DNA of 64,000 bases from Phragmitibacter sp965284365 (GCA_965284365.1 OZ260079.1:4464001-4528000); one strand, 5' to 3'. Counted from the stretch's first letter, positions 16,753-25,599 are shown. Notes: generated by a model from the letters alone, not told the origin. Numbers and translations are program-made.

Positions 16753-18252
16753 ATGCTCGATCTTGCCCCCCTGTTTACCCAGCTGACTGAAGCTGGCATC
16801 ATCACCGATCCCGACACCCTTGAGCCTCCCGCGGTTTTCAGAGAGGACCGCACCGACAAGCTCTTCGTTAAAGACACGAAGGGCAACTACGTCTGCACTT
16901 CAGCTGTGAACATTCGACAGGCACTCCAACTGTCCGGTGTCCAACTGACCGGTGAAGCGGAAGAAGACGGCAAGATTGTTGCGCAGGCGAGCCGCCTGAT
17001 TCTGGCGCACAACACGGTATCCTACGCAGGGCCAATCGCAGGCTGTTCTGCTGGCATCGTGGAAGCACCTGACGGCAAGCTGATCTTGGTCACGCGGTCA
17101 TGCACAACGGTCGAACCTAAGGCTGGCCCGTGCACTACGATCATGGACCTCATCACCAACCTTTTCGGGGGCAATGGTGAAGCGGTTATGGCATTCCTTG
17201 TCTTCCTCAAACTCTGGCTGTGCGATTATCGAAAGTCTTTGGAGGTTGGCCCGTGGAAAGCGGGCCTGCGGCCAGCCCAGGCGCTGATGATCGTTGGACC
17301 ACCTAATACAGGTAAGACGCTGATTTTTGAAGTTCTCCGGCCGCTCTGGGGTAACACCATCGTCGACCCGCATCCCTACTTCGCCGGGGAGACAAACTTT
17401 AACGCTGATCACCTCGGGGCTACGATTCTCAAGATAGACGACAGCGCCGACTCATTAAAACCCGGTGCCCGGCAAAAGCTCACGCAGCAAATCAAGCAAC
17501 GCGTGGCTGTGCCTGACTACCGTATCCATCCCAAAGGCCGTGAGTCCTTCGCTATCCGCACTTGCCAGAGGGTACTGATCCTGGGGAATATGGACTCTTT
17601 GGAGGTCCTGCCTTTTGTCCCGGCTTCGTTCAAAGACAAGATTCACGTCTTGAGTGCCCATCCGTCGGAATTGGTTGGGCGAGAGATGTCCCAGACGGAC
17701 TCGACTGCATGGTTCGAGAAGATGCGGTCCGAGCTAGCTGCCTTCGCGCATTATTTGCTCAACGAGGTTGCGATTCCCGAGCACATGGCGGATCGCCGCT
17801 TCGGCGTGAAAGCTTACCATGATCAGGAAATTCTAGCTCTGCTGGAGGGGACGGAGGACGTTTGCCTTTTCATGAGGATGGTTGAATACGCGCTTGCTAA
17901 CGAGACTGACGGTTCGTCCACATCATCTATTGCCGTGACACCAGTAGCGCCTCGGACGGTGAAGCGGCTTACTAGTCCGGACCAGACCTTCGAGTACCAA
18001 TTCGAGGGTTTTGCCAAGGAGCTCTACGCCTTACTCAGCCAAAACGTCGACGGACCGCTATTTCGGGCCTTAGTCAGTCACCCCACCAGAGTGGGCAAGC
18101 TTCTGGAGATGGCTCAGAATTCGTTGCCCGCCAAAGTCACCCGGGGCAAACTCAACACTGGAATCCGTCAGTGGAAGGTTCAGTTTACCCTGTCCAAAAG
18201 TGAAGCTGACGCCCACGCACGGCTCTTCAAACGAGACGTGCGGACGTTCTAG
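16753..18252 (+). CDS. P-loop replicative helicase (SF3/VapE-like)
   Basis: 499 residues from ATG 16753. A Walker A motif IVGPPNTGKT lies near residue 180, followed by a Walker B-like ATILKIDDSADS and a sensor segment RTCQRVLILGNMDS, the layout of superfamily 3 / D5-like helicases found next to PrimPol primases on mobile elements. The N-terminal 160 residues and basic C-terminus are not recognised. It probably unwinds DNA for the primase. No further gene follows for 0.8-0.9 kb, which is where an origin could lie. Confidence 0.75.
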   Translation: MLDLAPLFTQLTEAGIITDPDTLEPPAVFREDRTDKLFVKDTKGNYVCTSAVNIRQALQLSGVQLTGEAEEDGKIVAQASRLILAHNTVSYAGPIAGCSAGIVEAPDGKLILVTRSCTTVEPKAGPCTTIMDLITNLFGGNGEAVMAFLVFLKLWLCDYRKSLEVGPWKAGLRPAQALMIVGPPNTGKTLIFEVLRPLWGNTIVDPHPYFAGETNFNADHLGATILKIDDSADSLKPGARQKLTQQIKQRVAVPDYRIHPKGRESFAIRTCQRVLILGNMDSLEVLPFVPASFKDKIHVLSAHPSELVGREMSQTDSTAWFEKMRSELAAFAHYLLNEVAIPEHMADRRFGVKAYHDQEILALLEGTEDVCLFMRMVEYALANETDGSSTSSIAVTPVAPRTVKRLTSPDQTFEYQFEGFAKELYALLSQNVDGPLFRALVSHPTRVGKLLEMAQNSLPAKVTRGKLNTGIRQWKVQFTLSKSEADAHARLFKRDVRTF

Positions 18253-19144
18253 CCACCGTTACTCCGCGTGCCCTTGTTGTTCGACCCGCATAACCGCTGA
18301 CACAGACAAGAGGTAAATAAAGAACGGTCGAGCCACCTTCAAACTTCCTCACAAGGCCACGAAGCGAAACGTGTCCACAACCTCTAAGCCCCTTCACCGT
18401 TCGGACGGCTGCCGTGCCTAAGTGGAGGTGGTGGAGGTGCGGTGAGGTTTCCTTTCGAGGTGACCCTGCGCGCTCTTTTCCTTGTCTCCACCCCTCCTTT
18501 TCTAGAGGTCGTTTTGACCTACACTACCTCCACTTCCAAGCTTAGGCTTCAGCCACCGCTACACCAGAGGACTGGCAACTGGGCAAAATGTCAGGGTTAT
18601 TGCCAGGTCAATAGGGCAGGGGAGTCTAGTCACCTGTAAGCCGCTTGACGTTCCAAGATCCATGTCTCACACCGCTGCGTCGCACGGCTGCCGAGCGACA
18701 AGGCTCGCATTATCCAGCGCCCTAGCGCGTTTACCGATCGTTGTTTAATGTTCTGAGTGAAAGCGTCTCGTAGGACCTAGGATCCAGCGATTATTTGACG
18801 GACGACACAATGGCATTCCGCCTCTCTGTCGAAGCCGATGCCCTGACGGGAGATGTCAACGCTCTCCTCTCGCTGCCATGAGCCTCGTCACGTTCGATAT
18901 CGTATCGGCGCGACGTTACAGGGGAACAATTCGGTTTCCAGTTCAGAACTGTTGCGAGCCTGCATGCCCGACACGGTTGCGAAGACTAAGCGCCACAGAA
19001 CGGTTGCGTTTCCATGACCCGGACTAGTGATTGGCGAAGATTGGGATCAGCCCTGCGGTTCTATTGGTTCCGCAGTCACAAATGGCGTGCAGTTGTCCCG
19101 AACATTCGCTAGATACGCGTCAAACTCTTAACAAGATTATAACG
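18253..19144. other. Long non-coding stretch, possible origin
   Basis: About 890 bases with no convincing gene. An inverted repeat AAGTGGAGGT (18420-18429) and ACCTCCACTT (18526-18535) brackets a purine-skewed GGAGGTGGTGGAGGTG tract and several GAGGT/ACCTC words. Directly after the helicase gene, this could be an origin or an untranslated RNA. From 18.66 to 19.0 kb I see nothing notable. Confidence 0.4.
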
Positions 19145-19834
19145 ATGTTTATCGAGGACCACCTCAATGGATTTAAGGCCGCATCCATTCCAGCATCAGG
19201 ATGGCTAGGCATGAATCTCCAGAACTGGGCAAATCTGGTTGTTCCCTCCCTGGGCACACAGTTCGGCTTTGCCAACCGCCGCTATGATCGTCAGGCGGTT
19301 CGTGAGTTTTGTATTGATCGCGAGCGCTCTGATGAAGCGTGCTTCCTTTTTGTTATGGCGTGGGGGGGGATGCGGCCCGTCAATGCAAGACGGTGTTGGA
19401 AGGAGAAGCATAGCTGGCTATCCCATTTGCGACAGTTGAGAGAAGGACAGTTGTCACGACGTCAAGCGTATGAAGGGTTTGCTTCATTACGTCGTGAAGG
19501 GAAACTGCCCGGTGTTAGACCGGCGTATTTTACAAAACTCATTTTCTTCCTGAGGCCATCTGACGACGGATATATCATGGACCAGTGGACGGGGAAGTCA
19601 GTCAACTTGCTTACCGGGAAATCGCTGGTCTGTCTGGATTTTTCAGGCCACGTTTCCGATAAAACTTCCGCTCAATGCTATGAGAGCTTTTGTTTGACCG
19701 TAGAGCAGCTCAGTGCCTGCTGCGGCTTTTCCCCATCTACGACGGAGGAACGTTTGTTTTCTGTCGGAGGCAGAAATCCCGGGGATTGGCGTAAACACGT
19801 GAAGAAAAATTACGGTAAGCCAAAGAGCGCATAA
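19145..19834 (+). CDS. OGG-fold DNA glycosylase-like protein
   Basis: 229 residues from ATG 19145; in-frame starts at 19082 and 19031 would add a poorly conserved leader. The core MAWGGMRPVNARRCW ... LRREGKLPGVRPAYFTKLIF ... GYIMDQWTGKSVNLL matches a family annotated as 8-oxoguanine-DNA-glycosylase-fold proteins: a helix-hairpin-helix (LPGVRPAYFTK) with a following conserved Asp (MDQWT), the positions expected for the catalytic Lys and Asp. It would remove a damaged or modified base. The next gene, a PD-(D/E)XK nuclease on the same strand 148 bases on, suggests a joint restriction-like role. Confidence 0.6.
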   Translation: MFIEDHLNGFKAASIPASGWLGMNLQNWANLVVPSLGTQFGFANRRYDRQAVREFCIDRERSDEACFLFVMAWGGMRPVNARRCWKEKHSWLSHLRQLREGQLSRRQAYEGFASLRREGKLPGVRPAYFTKLIFFLRPSDDGYIMDQWTGKSVNLLTGKSLVCLDFSGHVSDKTSAQCYESFCLTVEQLSACCGFSPSTTEERLFSVGGRNPGDWRKHVKKNYGKPKSA

Positions 19835-19896
19835 GTTCTCCATAACGATGACTTGGTCATATTTACTCCATGTTGCGTATTAAGCGGGGACGGCAG

Positions 19897-19938
19897 CCCA
19901 GGTAACGTGTTCCATACGCTGGCCGCTGAATACCTGGG
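19897..19938. promoter_or_regulatory. Hairpin between glycosylase and nuclease genes
   Basis: Arms CCCAGGTA (19897-19904) and TACCTGGG (19931-19938) with a 26-base loop, 45 bases before the nuclease start. No T-run. Possibly an operator or RNA structure. Confidence 0.4.
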
Positions 19939-19982
19939 TGAAAAGGTCTCGACTCAGTTTTACTGACGTATAGTGTGGGCAA

Positions 19983-20885
19983 ATGTCGTTAAATAGAAGT
20001 CGCGTGGTCGAAGCTCTTGTGAAGCGGTATGATCAGATCCATCCGGCCCGCGAACGGGCTCCGGGGTATCGCAACCACTTGCTCAATTCAACGGACAACC
20101 TGTTGATCCCGTTGCGTCAGACGAGCGTATTGGAAGATCTGAAGGAGGGTGACGGTCAGGAACTGGCATGGAAAGATCAGAAGCCGCCCAAGTACCATTC
20201 TATCGCTTCTTCATCTGCGCTCTCAATAAACTCTTTTGGACCCTTTCGTGAAGGAGATCTGCCGCTCCACCTAGCAGGAGAATCGCATCTACTAGACTGC
20301 CGTTTTGAATCTAAGCCGTGTCCGCCTGGGAGTTGGAAAAGTTGGACCGGTATCAGCAAAACGAACAAGACTCCCAACTTCGACCTAGTGGCGACGGATT
20401 CGTCAGTATGCGTTGCTGTCGAATCAAAGCTTTGCGAGTGGTTTAGCCTGGGCAGTAAGGATCGTCTACTGAGCGACCAGTATCAGGCCACCCTCCTGCA
20501 AGACAGTGTCTGGGACGCAGGTTGGCGCGATTTAACGATGAAGGTGTTGGATCAACAGAATGGGCTTCGCCATGTGGGCCTCCCCCAATTGATCAAGCAT
20601 TACCTGGCTCTCCGCTGGTATCAGCATAACAGCGATGGAAAGCCCACAATATTGCTCTATTTGTTCTGGGAACCCAAAAATGCGAGTGATCATCCGGAGT
20701 GTGCCCGTCATCGCGAAGAACTTGAGCAGATTTCCGAAATGGTGAACGGCTCCTCCGTGAAGTTCGTCTGGCAAAGCTACCCCGAACTATGGAACGAATG
20801 GGCGGCGATCGCAGGGGACGATTCTTTGCTTGAAGCGCATGTGAGGCTGCTCCAGGAGCGGTACCTCCTCGATGTGCCCATCTGA
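19983..20885 (+). CDS. PD-(D/E)XK nuclease, PGN_0703-like
   Basis: 300 residues. The nuclease core is TPNFDLVATDSSVCVAVESK: an Asp in NFDLV, a short strand, then the ExK of VESKL, as in PD-(D/E)XK enzymes. Upstream Trp/Pro-rich segments (GSWKSWTGISKTNKTPNFDL) and the downstream LLYLFWEPKNASDHPECARH fit the putative restriction endonuclease family named after PGN_0703. No methylase lies next to it. Pairing with the upstream glycosylase-like gene suggests that the glycosylase marks DNA and the nuclease cuts it. Confidence 0.55.
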   Translation: MSLNRSRVVEALVKRYDQIHPARERAPGYRNHLLNSTDNLLIPLRQTSVLEDLKEGDGQELAWKDQKPPKYHSIASSSALSINSFGPFREGDLPLHLAGESHLLDCRFESKPCPPGSWKSWTGISKTNKTPNFDLVATDSSVCVAVESKLCEWFSLGSKDRLLSDQYQATLLQDSVWDAGWRDLTMKVLDQQNGLRHVGLPQLIKHYLALRWYQHNSDGKPTILLYLFWEPKNASDHPECARHREELEQISEMVNGSSVKFVWQSYPELWNEWAAIAGDDSLLEAHVRLLQERYLLDVPI

Positions 20886-21012
20886 ATCTGCGATCGAGCG
20901 ATGGCCATTAAAAGGCAGCACAGACAAGAGGTTGGCGAGTAAATCTAGTCGCCAGTAATCCGCTTTACGCTCAAACAAAGCGAACCAATGCTGTCGAGAG
21001 CTTGCCGGGTGG

Positions 21013-21702
21013 TTAGTGACGGACGGGGATCCGGCGCAACGGCATATTCAGCCGGTGCAGAAGCCTGTGGACTGACGGCAAATGCCACCGCCCTCCTCCT
21101 GGTCCCGCGATTTGTGCTGAGTTCAGGTAGTCGCGGATATTGGCTGTCGTCCTGGCACCGGCGCTGATTGCAGACACGACGGCGGGTCGGTATTGCTGGG
21201 CGTGTTCGCAGGCTTGGCTTTTGTATTTGGCCGCAAGGAGCCTCCCGGTCGCGCCGATGTCCACGCCTCTCCTCTTAGCCGCTTGCAGCGCTTCCTTGGT
21301 TCGTTGGCTGATGCGCCGGGCTTCTTCCTCAGCGAATGCAGCCTGCACGTGGAGCATGAACTTATTGTGCTGAGGCTGGTCGACTGCAACGAATTGCACG
21401 CCAGATTCCATCAGTCCAGCTATGAAGAGGACGGAACGGGCAAGCCGGTCCAACTTGGCGATCAAGAGCGTAGCTTTGTGCTTCCGGCACAGGTCCAGAG
21501 CCCTTTGAAGTTCGGGCCTGTTGTGGGCCTGCCTCCCCGACTCCGTTTCTGTAAACGAGGCGACTACAAGTCCTCCCGTTTCTCTCACGTAGCGCAGGAC
21601 CGCTTCTTCTTGTGCTTCAAGTCCTAGGCCGCTCTCACCCTGTTTTACCGTGCTGACTCGGTAGTAGCAGACGAACTTCTGACGTGATGCGCTGTCACTC
21701 AT
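21013..21702 (-). CDS. Small serine recombinase (resolvase/invertase)
   Basis: 229 residues. Catalytic domain at 10-145 with nucleophile Ser17 in YYRVSTVKQGESGLGLEAQ, then ATLLIAKLDRLARS and the E helix AAFAEEEARRISQRTKEALQ. A short C-terminal DNA-binding region contains a helix-turn-helix-like segment (TTANIRDYLNS ... WHLPSVHRLLHRL). This is the size and layout of resolvases and invertases, which act on short palindromic sites. Two such sites lie directly upstream (21711-21742, 21771-21808). It probably resolves dimers or inverts a segment of the element. Confidence 0.9.
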   Translation of the reverse strand: MSDSASRQKFVCYYRVSTVKQGESGLGLEAQEEAVLRYVRETGGLVVASFTETESGRQAHNRPELQRALDLCRKHKATLLIAKLDRLARSVLFIAGLMESGVQFVAVDQPQHNKFMLHVQAAFAEEEARRISQRTKEALQAAKRRGVDIGATGRLLAAKYKSQACEHAQQYRPAVVSAISAGARTTANIRDYLNSAQIAGPGGGRWHLPSVHRLLHRLNMPLRRIPVRH

Positions 21703-21710
21703 GGGTCAAT

Positions 21711-21742
21711 ATAACATGGACCGGCTATCCGTACAATGTTAT
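21711..21742. promoter_or_regulatory. Palindromic resolvase site I (putative)
   Basis: A 32-base imperfect palindrome from ATAACATG to AATGTTAT; 12 of 16 positions pair. It starts 9 bases before the resolvase start codon, a typical place for a res/operator subsite. Binding is inferred. Confidence 0.6.
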
Positions 21743-21770
21743 GCCGTCGGCGCTAGTATCCTTTGGCTGT

Positions 21771-21808
21771 TTCGTTACTAGGCAAACGGGCATTCACCTG
21801 GTAACGAA
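21771..21808. promoter_or_regulatory. Palindromic resolvase site II (putative)
   Basis: A 38-base imperfect palindrome with 8-base perfect ends TTCGTTAC and GTAACGAA. Different in sequence from site I but spaced 28 bases from it, as with accessory subsites. Confidence 0.5.
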
Positions 21809-21865
21809 GCAATCGAAAAACAGCCCGAATTGCGCTAAGGCACGAAACGTGTTACCTTTGCAGCT

Positions 21866-22042
21866 ATGGACAAATTTCCGCTTTGTCAGTGCGGCTGTGG
21901 TGAACCCACCAAGGGCGGCAGATTCAAACCCGGCCACGACGCCAAGCTCAAGCGTGACTTGCTTTTGAAAGCCAATGCCGGGGGCAAGAGAGCAATAAAG
22001 AAGCTTGAACAACTCGGGTGGTCTAAATTCTTGAAGGGCTGA
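21866..22042 (+). CDS. 58-residue zinc-ribbon protein
   Basis: Short frame reading MDKFPLCQCGCGEPTKGG then RFKPGHDAKLKRDLL and a basic C-terminus ending WSKFLKG. Three closely spaced cysteines and a His (CQCGCGE ... GHD) look like a zinc knuckle seen in small phage- or element-encoded proteins. It ends 10 bases before the first phosphatase, so the two are likely coupled. A decayed second copy precedes the second phosphatase (22645-22694). Confidence 0.65.
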   Translation: MDKFPLCQCGCGEPTKGGRFKPGHDAKLKRDLLLKANAGGKRAIKKLEQLGWSKFLKG

Positions 22043-22052
22043 TCTGAACCTG

Positions 22053-22550
22053 ATGCTTCCTCACCTTGTTTACAGAGTGCCGGTCTCTACCGGCAAGCTC
22101 GTGGGAATGTCGACACCGCCCCGGGGTTTTGCCTGGGAACAGCTTCGAGCTTTCGGCATCACCCATTTGGTAAACCTTGGTGAAGTCGGGGAGGACCTGA
22201 ACGTTGCTCCCTTACGTGTCCTTTACTCCTGTTTGTTGGAAGATATTTCAGGGGATGAAACTCCCATAGACCCGGAGGTTAATCACCTTCATCTTTGGAA
22301 AGCGGCATTCCACGTGTGGGCCGCTCTGCGAGAGGGTAGGGGAGTTGCGGTTCAGTCTATTCACGGGCGGAATCGCGCAGGTGCTGTTCTTGCGGCGACC
22401 TTGCGCTTACGGAGGCTCCCCGCTGAGCGGGCAATTGAAGTCGTTGCAGAGAGCATTAGAGGCAGTGGCGCGGAATCTTGGTCCGGAGCGACCTGGCACG
22501 TGCATCAAATTCAAGATATTCCCGGGTCCCTTGCGGCAATCCAGGAGTGA
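22053..22550 (+). CDS. Dual-specificity phosphatase homolog, active site lost
   Basis: 165 residues, aligning without gaps to the protein at 22714 through the first 110 residues. In the phosphatase loop the canonical His-Cys is replaced by Gln101-Ser102: VAVQSIHGRNRAG against VAVHCNGGRQRTG. A single TGT-to-TCT change would give the Ser. The loop Arg (108) and general fold are kept. Without the nucleophilic Cys it cannot form the phosphocysteine intermediate, so it is probably a pseudophosphatase that binds substrate or its active sister. Located 10 bases after the zinc-ribbon gene. Confidence 0.7.
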   Translation: MLPHLVYRVPVSTGKLVGMSTPPRGFAWEQLRAFGITHLVNLGEVGEDLNVAPLRVLYSCLLEDISGDETPIDPEVNHLHLWKAAFHVWAALREGRGVAVQSIHGRNRAGAVLAATLRLRRLPAERAIEVVAESIRGSGAESWSGATWHVHQIQDIPGSLAAIQE

Positions 22551-22644
22551 AAGGCATTGACCGCTATCGCCGTAAAACAGATGAAGCACTTTTTTGAATC
22601 GAAACTAAGCTGGACGCGAATGTTCAGCACAATTTGCTTCTCCA

Positions 22645-22694
22645 GGCAAGCGCGCTATAGGAAGCTTGAACAGCTCGACTGCCCTAAGTTTTAA
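22645..22694 (+). pseudogene. Decayed second copy of the zinc-ribbon gene end
   Basis: GGCAAGCGCGCTATAGGAAG and GCTTGAACAGCTCG match the 3' end of the 58-residue gene (GGCAAGAGAGCAATAAAGAAG, GCTTGAACAACTCG in parts). It shows that the tandem duplication covered the zinc-ribbon gene as well as the phosphatase. Confidence 0.65.
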
Positions 22695-22713
22695 AAGCTT
22701 AAGCTCGGATGCA

Positions 22714-23190
22714 ATGCTCCGCCACCTAGTCTATAAGATCCCGGTTCCCAAGGGAAAGTTAGTTGGGATGTCGTTCCCACCGAGGTCGTTCCGTTGGAAG
22801 CGTCTTCAGGAAGTCGGTATCACGCATTTGGTGACTCTCTGTGAAGTCGAAGGAGGACGAAACATCGCTCCTCTTGAACTCCTCTACGCTTGCGAGCTCG
22901 ACGACATCTTTGATGACGAAGTGCCATTGAACCCGGAATCCGATAGGAAGCACATTTGGGAAGCGGCTCGTCTGATTTGGTCTGCATTACAAGCCGGGAG
23001 TGGAGTCGCCGTTCATTGTAATGGCGGAAGGCAGCGCACCGGAACAGTTCTCGCAGCAACTTTGAGGCTGCAGGGTGTGCCTTTCGACCAAGCTACAGCA
23101 CTAATCAACGAACAGATAAGCGCGATCGGTGCTGGTCCATGGGCAGTTAACACTTGGCACCTACAGCAGCTCATAAAACCTAGCTCATAG
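22714..23190 (+). CDS. Dual-specificity protein phosphatase
   Basis: 158 residues from ATG 22714, chosen because it aligns with the start of the sister gene at 22053 (MLRHLVYKIPVPKGKLVGMS). The loop VHCNGGRQRTG supplies Cys102 and Arg108 of the CX5R signature; the C-terminus ends WAVNTWHLQQLIK. Predicted to dephosphorylate Ser/Thr/Tyr phosphoproteins or other small phosphates in the cytoplasm. It is the active member of a tandem pair. No kinase is adjacent. Confidence 0.75.
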   Translation: MLRHLVYKIPVPKGKLVGMSFPPRSFRWKRLQEVGITHLVTLCEVEGGRNIAPLELLYACELDDIFDDEVPLNPESDRKHIWEAARLIWSALQAGSGVAVHCNGGRQRTGTVLAATLRLQGVPFDQATALINEQISAIGAGPWAVNTWHLQQLIKPSS

Positions 23191-23454
23191 GGCCTCTAAA
23201 GGATGCGTGATCAAGGGGCTTCTCTTCAAGCTTCGGCTGAGCCACGCTACAACTTCCCCAGTTGCGCTGCTCAATGTTCCTCTGAGGCGCAGAGGGAACA
23301 ACGTAGTGCAGGAATTCGCTTATGGAGACTAGAAGTTGCTGTCTTCAAAAGAAATTCAATTTCGAGCAAGTCGCCAAATGCGATATTGCATCTCGAACGC
23401 TAGCCCCATCTGCGTTGCGGACGGACTGCATGTTATGGGAACACGCTCTCAGAG

Positions 23455-25599
23455 CTATTTTTGTAATTCTGAAATAGTCGCCTCAAGCCGGGCTTTCTCT
23501 GCTTTAATTTCAGGAGCCTTTAGTTCCACTTCTTTAATCACTTTGGAGGCTTCCGCACATCGGAAATAAGCTTGGGAACCTTGTGGCACGGGTGTTTGTT
23601 TGTTATTGGTCAACTCGTTGATAAGCTTCAAAGCAGCCGCCCAGCGAGCTCGCTCCGATTCAATAGTTGAGTTAACTGAAGTCAGCCGCTCGCGCGCGGC
23701 AGATAGCCTTGCGTCAACGATTATGCGTTGAGCAGCCAATTGCTCCGCCTGAGCGCTGATGCGATGTTCATTATTCGAAGATGTTTCCTGGGCTACGTAG
23801 TTTATTTTAGTAGGGACATCAGCTTCGCTTGGTTGACGAGGTTCTGTCCGGCTCCCTTTAGCGGACGATGAAGCGCCGCTCTTGCCTTTGTATTCTGTAT
23901 CCAGTCCGCTAGAACTTTCAGAACGCGAGTTGAGGCTAGCGGACAATTTGCTAATCGCGCGTCGGTTTATAGCGTCAAGCTCCAGCTCGCTTTGCGTGAG
24001 ATAAAGCGCCAAAGCAGCAAGACCCAACGAGAACAGAATTTTGACGGGCGCTGGGGTCCGCCCAGCCATTGCTGACGGGGACGCGGCCCGGAGGAGAATG
24101 TTTGCGGGGTGCGACAAGACGCTATACGACTTTTCGCGGCTCACATCTTCCAACTCATTCTTCGCTGCCATTTTGATTACGCTCTCCTGCAGCCGAACGG
24201 CGTCCTCACCTGCATGCATCGCAGCTTCCAAATCCGGTGGAGGATGCGCCAAAGTTCTGAATAAATAGGCCCTCCGTTCCCATAAAAACTCGTCCCATGG
24301 AGACTTTTTCGGGAAGCAAATCCAAAGCACTATTCCGAATCCAGCCCAATAGTACCAACGGGAAATTAGTAGAGCGCTTTCTCCCGTGATAAAATGTGCG
24401 CTTACCCATGCTAAAAGAACGCATGCCCCTGTCCATACCAACCATTTTGTTCGGTCCTTAGCCCGCTGGGTCTGGGCCGCCTTCACACATTCTTTTCTTA
24501 TTTCATCATCATCAAGCGGCAAATCCCCGGAGAACTTGCCGGTTCGGAGATTCACAAAATGTCTGAATGGACTTCCGTTAGCTGTATAAGCCACGACTCC
24601 GATGGGCAAATATACAAGGGCAAAATCTTTTGACGTCGGGACCGCACTCACGGTCTTTAATCGTTGCACGCAGTCTTCGCACTTGTCGTAGGCTTCTTTA
24701 TCAATTCGGCTATCGCAATCGAATTCGGCCCAAACTTGACTCTGAGAGAGTTTTGGAGCTGCTACGGCCAGGCCTGGCTGTACTTGAGGGTGGCCTTGTA
24801 CCTTAACACTGCTAGCGTCTGGTATATTATTGTTCAGCTGATGCTGCGAAAAGCCCGGAACAGCCGGGGTATAAAGGATCGTAGAGAAGACATGCGAGCC
24901 GCTTGTTGGATGCCACACAGTTTCTTTTGCATCGTACGGCTCCTTCAAATATTGGGTTTTACCGTTCACTGTTTTTGCCACCTCTCTATACTTGGTGACT
25001 GTATTGGTCACTGAGTACTCGCCATGCCAAGTGCATTGAACCTTAGCACCAATACGCCATGCCGGAAAGTACGCGCCCTCGACAGTCATCGACAACCCTT
25101 CGGGGTCTTTGTAGCCTGCCTGAACATTGCGTATCGCTTTGACGATAATGGGTATTGCGTCGTCTGGGAGGATTTGAGGCCTGAAGTGCGAGACTGGGAG
25201 AGAAGCGTTTTCCAAGTCTCGAAGCCTTTCTACTGAGCTGACAGCTTTACGCAAGATGTGTGAACTTCCACAGAAGGGACAGGTGGCGATTTCGTCGCCG
25301 GAACAGTAATCAAGATTGCCGCCGCAGTTTTTACAGGACAATTCCAAAAGTTCATCTTTAATCTGGTGCTCGGAAGCATCGGTACGGGAGAGGTTTACCG
25401 GGGCTGATGTAAGCCCAAGCTCAGGGATGAGACTGAAAGCAGCCCAGTCGGGCATTCCTTCTTTCCAAATCATGCTGTCGGCAGACACAATCCCCTGAGC
25501 CAATTTATCTTTCAGTTGCTCTTTTGTGAAGGGGCCCATCCGCTGGTCATCCAGCCATACGAAAAATTCTGCCTTTAAAGAATTGGTTATTGAATACAT
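23455..25599 (-). CDS. GYF_2/zinc-ribbon membrane protein
   Basis: 714 residues. Residues about 10-55 form a GYF_2 (DUF4339) domain (FFVWLDDQRMGPFTKEQLKD, AGIW-like SADSMIWKEGMPDW). Residues about 85-115 form a zinc ribbon (CKNCGGNL ... ATCPFCGSSHI). The middle is a beta-rich domain of unknown type. Three hydrophobic segments follow (about 395-415, 418-435 and 525-545: WLVWTGACVLLAWVSAHFI, WAGFGIVLWICF, ILFSLGLAALALYL). The C-terminal part is a long coiled coil (about 620-714). Membrane anchored, possibly a protein-interaction hub; role unknown. No operon partner. Confidence 0.65.
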   Translation of the reverse strand: MYSITNSLKAEFFVWLDDQRMGPFTKEQLKDKLAQGIVSADSMIWKEGMPDWAAFSLIPELGLTSAPVNLSRTDASEHQIKDELLELSCKNCGGNLDYCSGDEIATCPFCGSSHILRKAVSSVERLRDLENASLPVSHFRPQILPDDAIPIIVKAIRNVQAGYKDPEGLSMTVEGAYFPAWRIGAKVQCTWHGEYSVTNTVTKYREVAKTVNGKTQYLKEPYDAKETVWHPTSGSHVFSTILYTPAVPGFSQHQLNNNIPDASSVKVQGHPQVQPGLAVAAPKLSQSQVWAEFDCDSRIDKEAYDKCEDCVQRLKTVSAVPTSKDFALVYLPIGVVAYTANGSPFRHFVNLRTGKFSGDLPLDDDEIRKECVKAAQTQRAKDRTKWLVWTGACVLLAWVSAHFITGESALLISRWYYWAGFGIVLWICFPKKSPWDEFLWERRAYLFRTLAHPPPDLEAAMHAGEDAVRLQESVIKMAAKNELEDVSREKSYSVLSHPANILLRAASPSAMAGRTPAPVKILFSLGLAALALYLTQSELELDAINRRAISKLSASLNSRSESSSGLDTEYKGKSGASSSAKGSRTEPRQPSEADVPTKINYVAQETSSNNEHRISAQAEQLAAQRIIVDARLSAARERLTSVNSTIESERARWAAALKLINELTNNKQTPVPQGSQAYFRCAEASKVIKEVELKAPEIKAEKARLEATISELQK

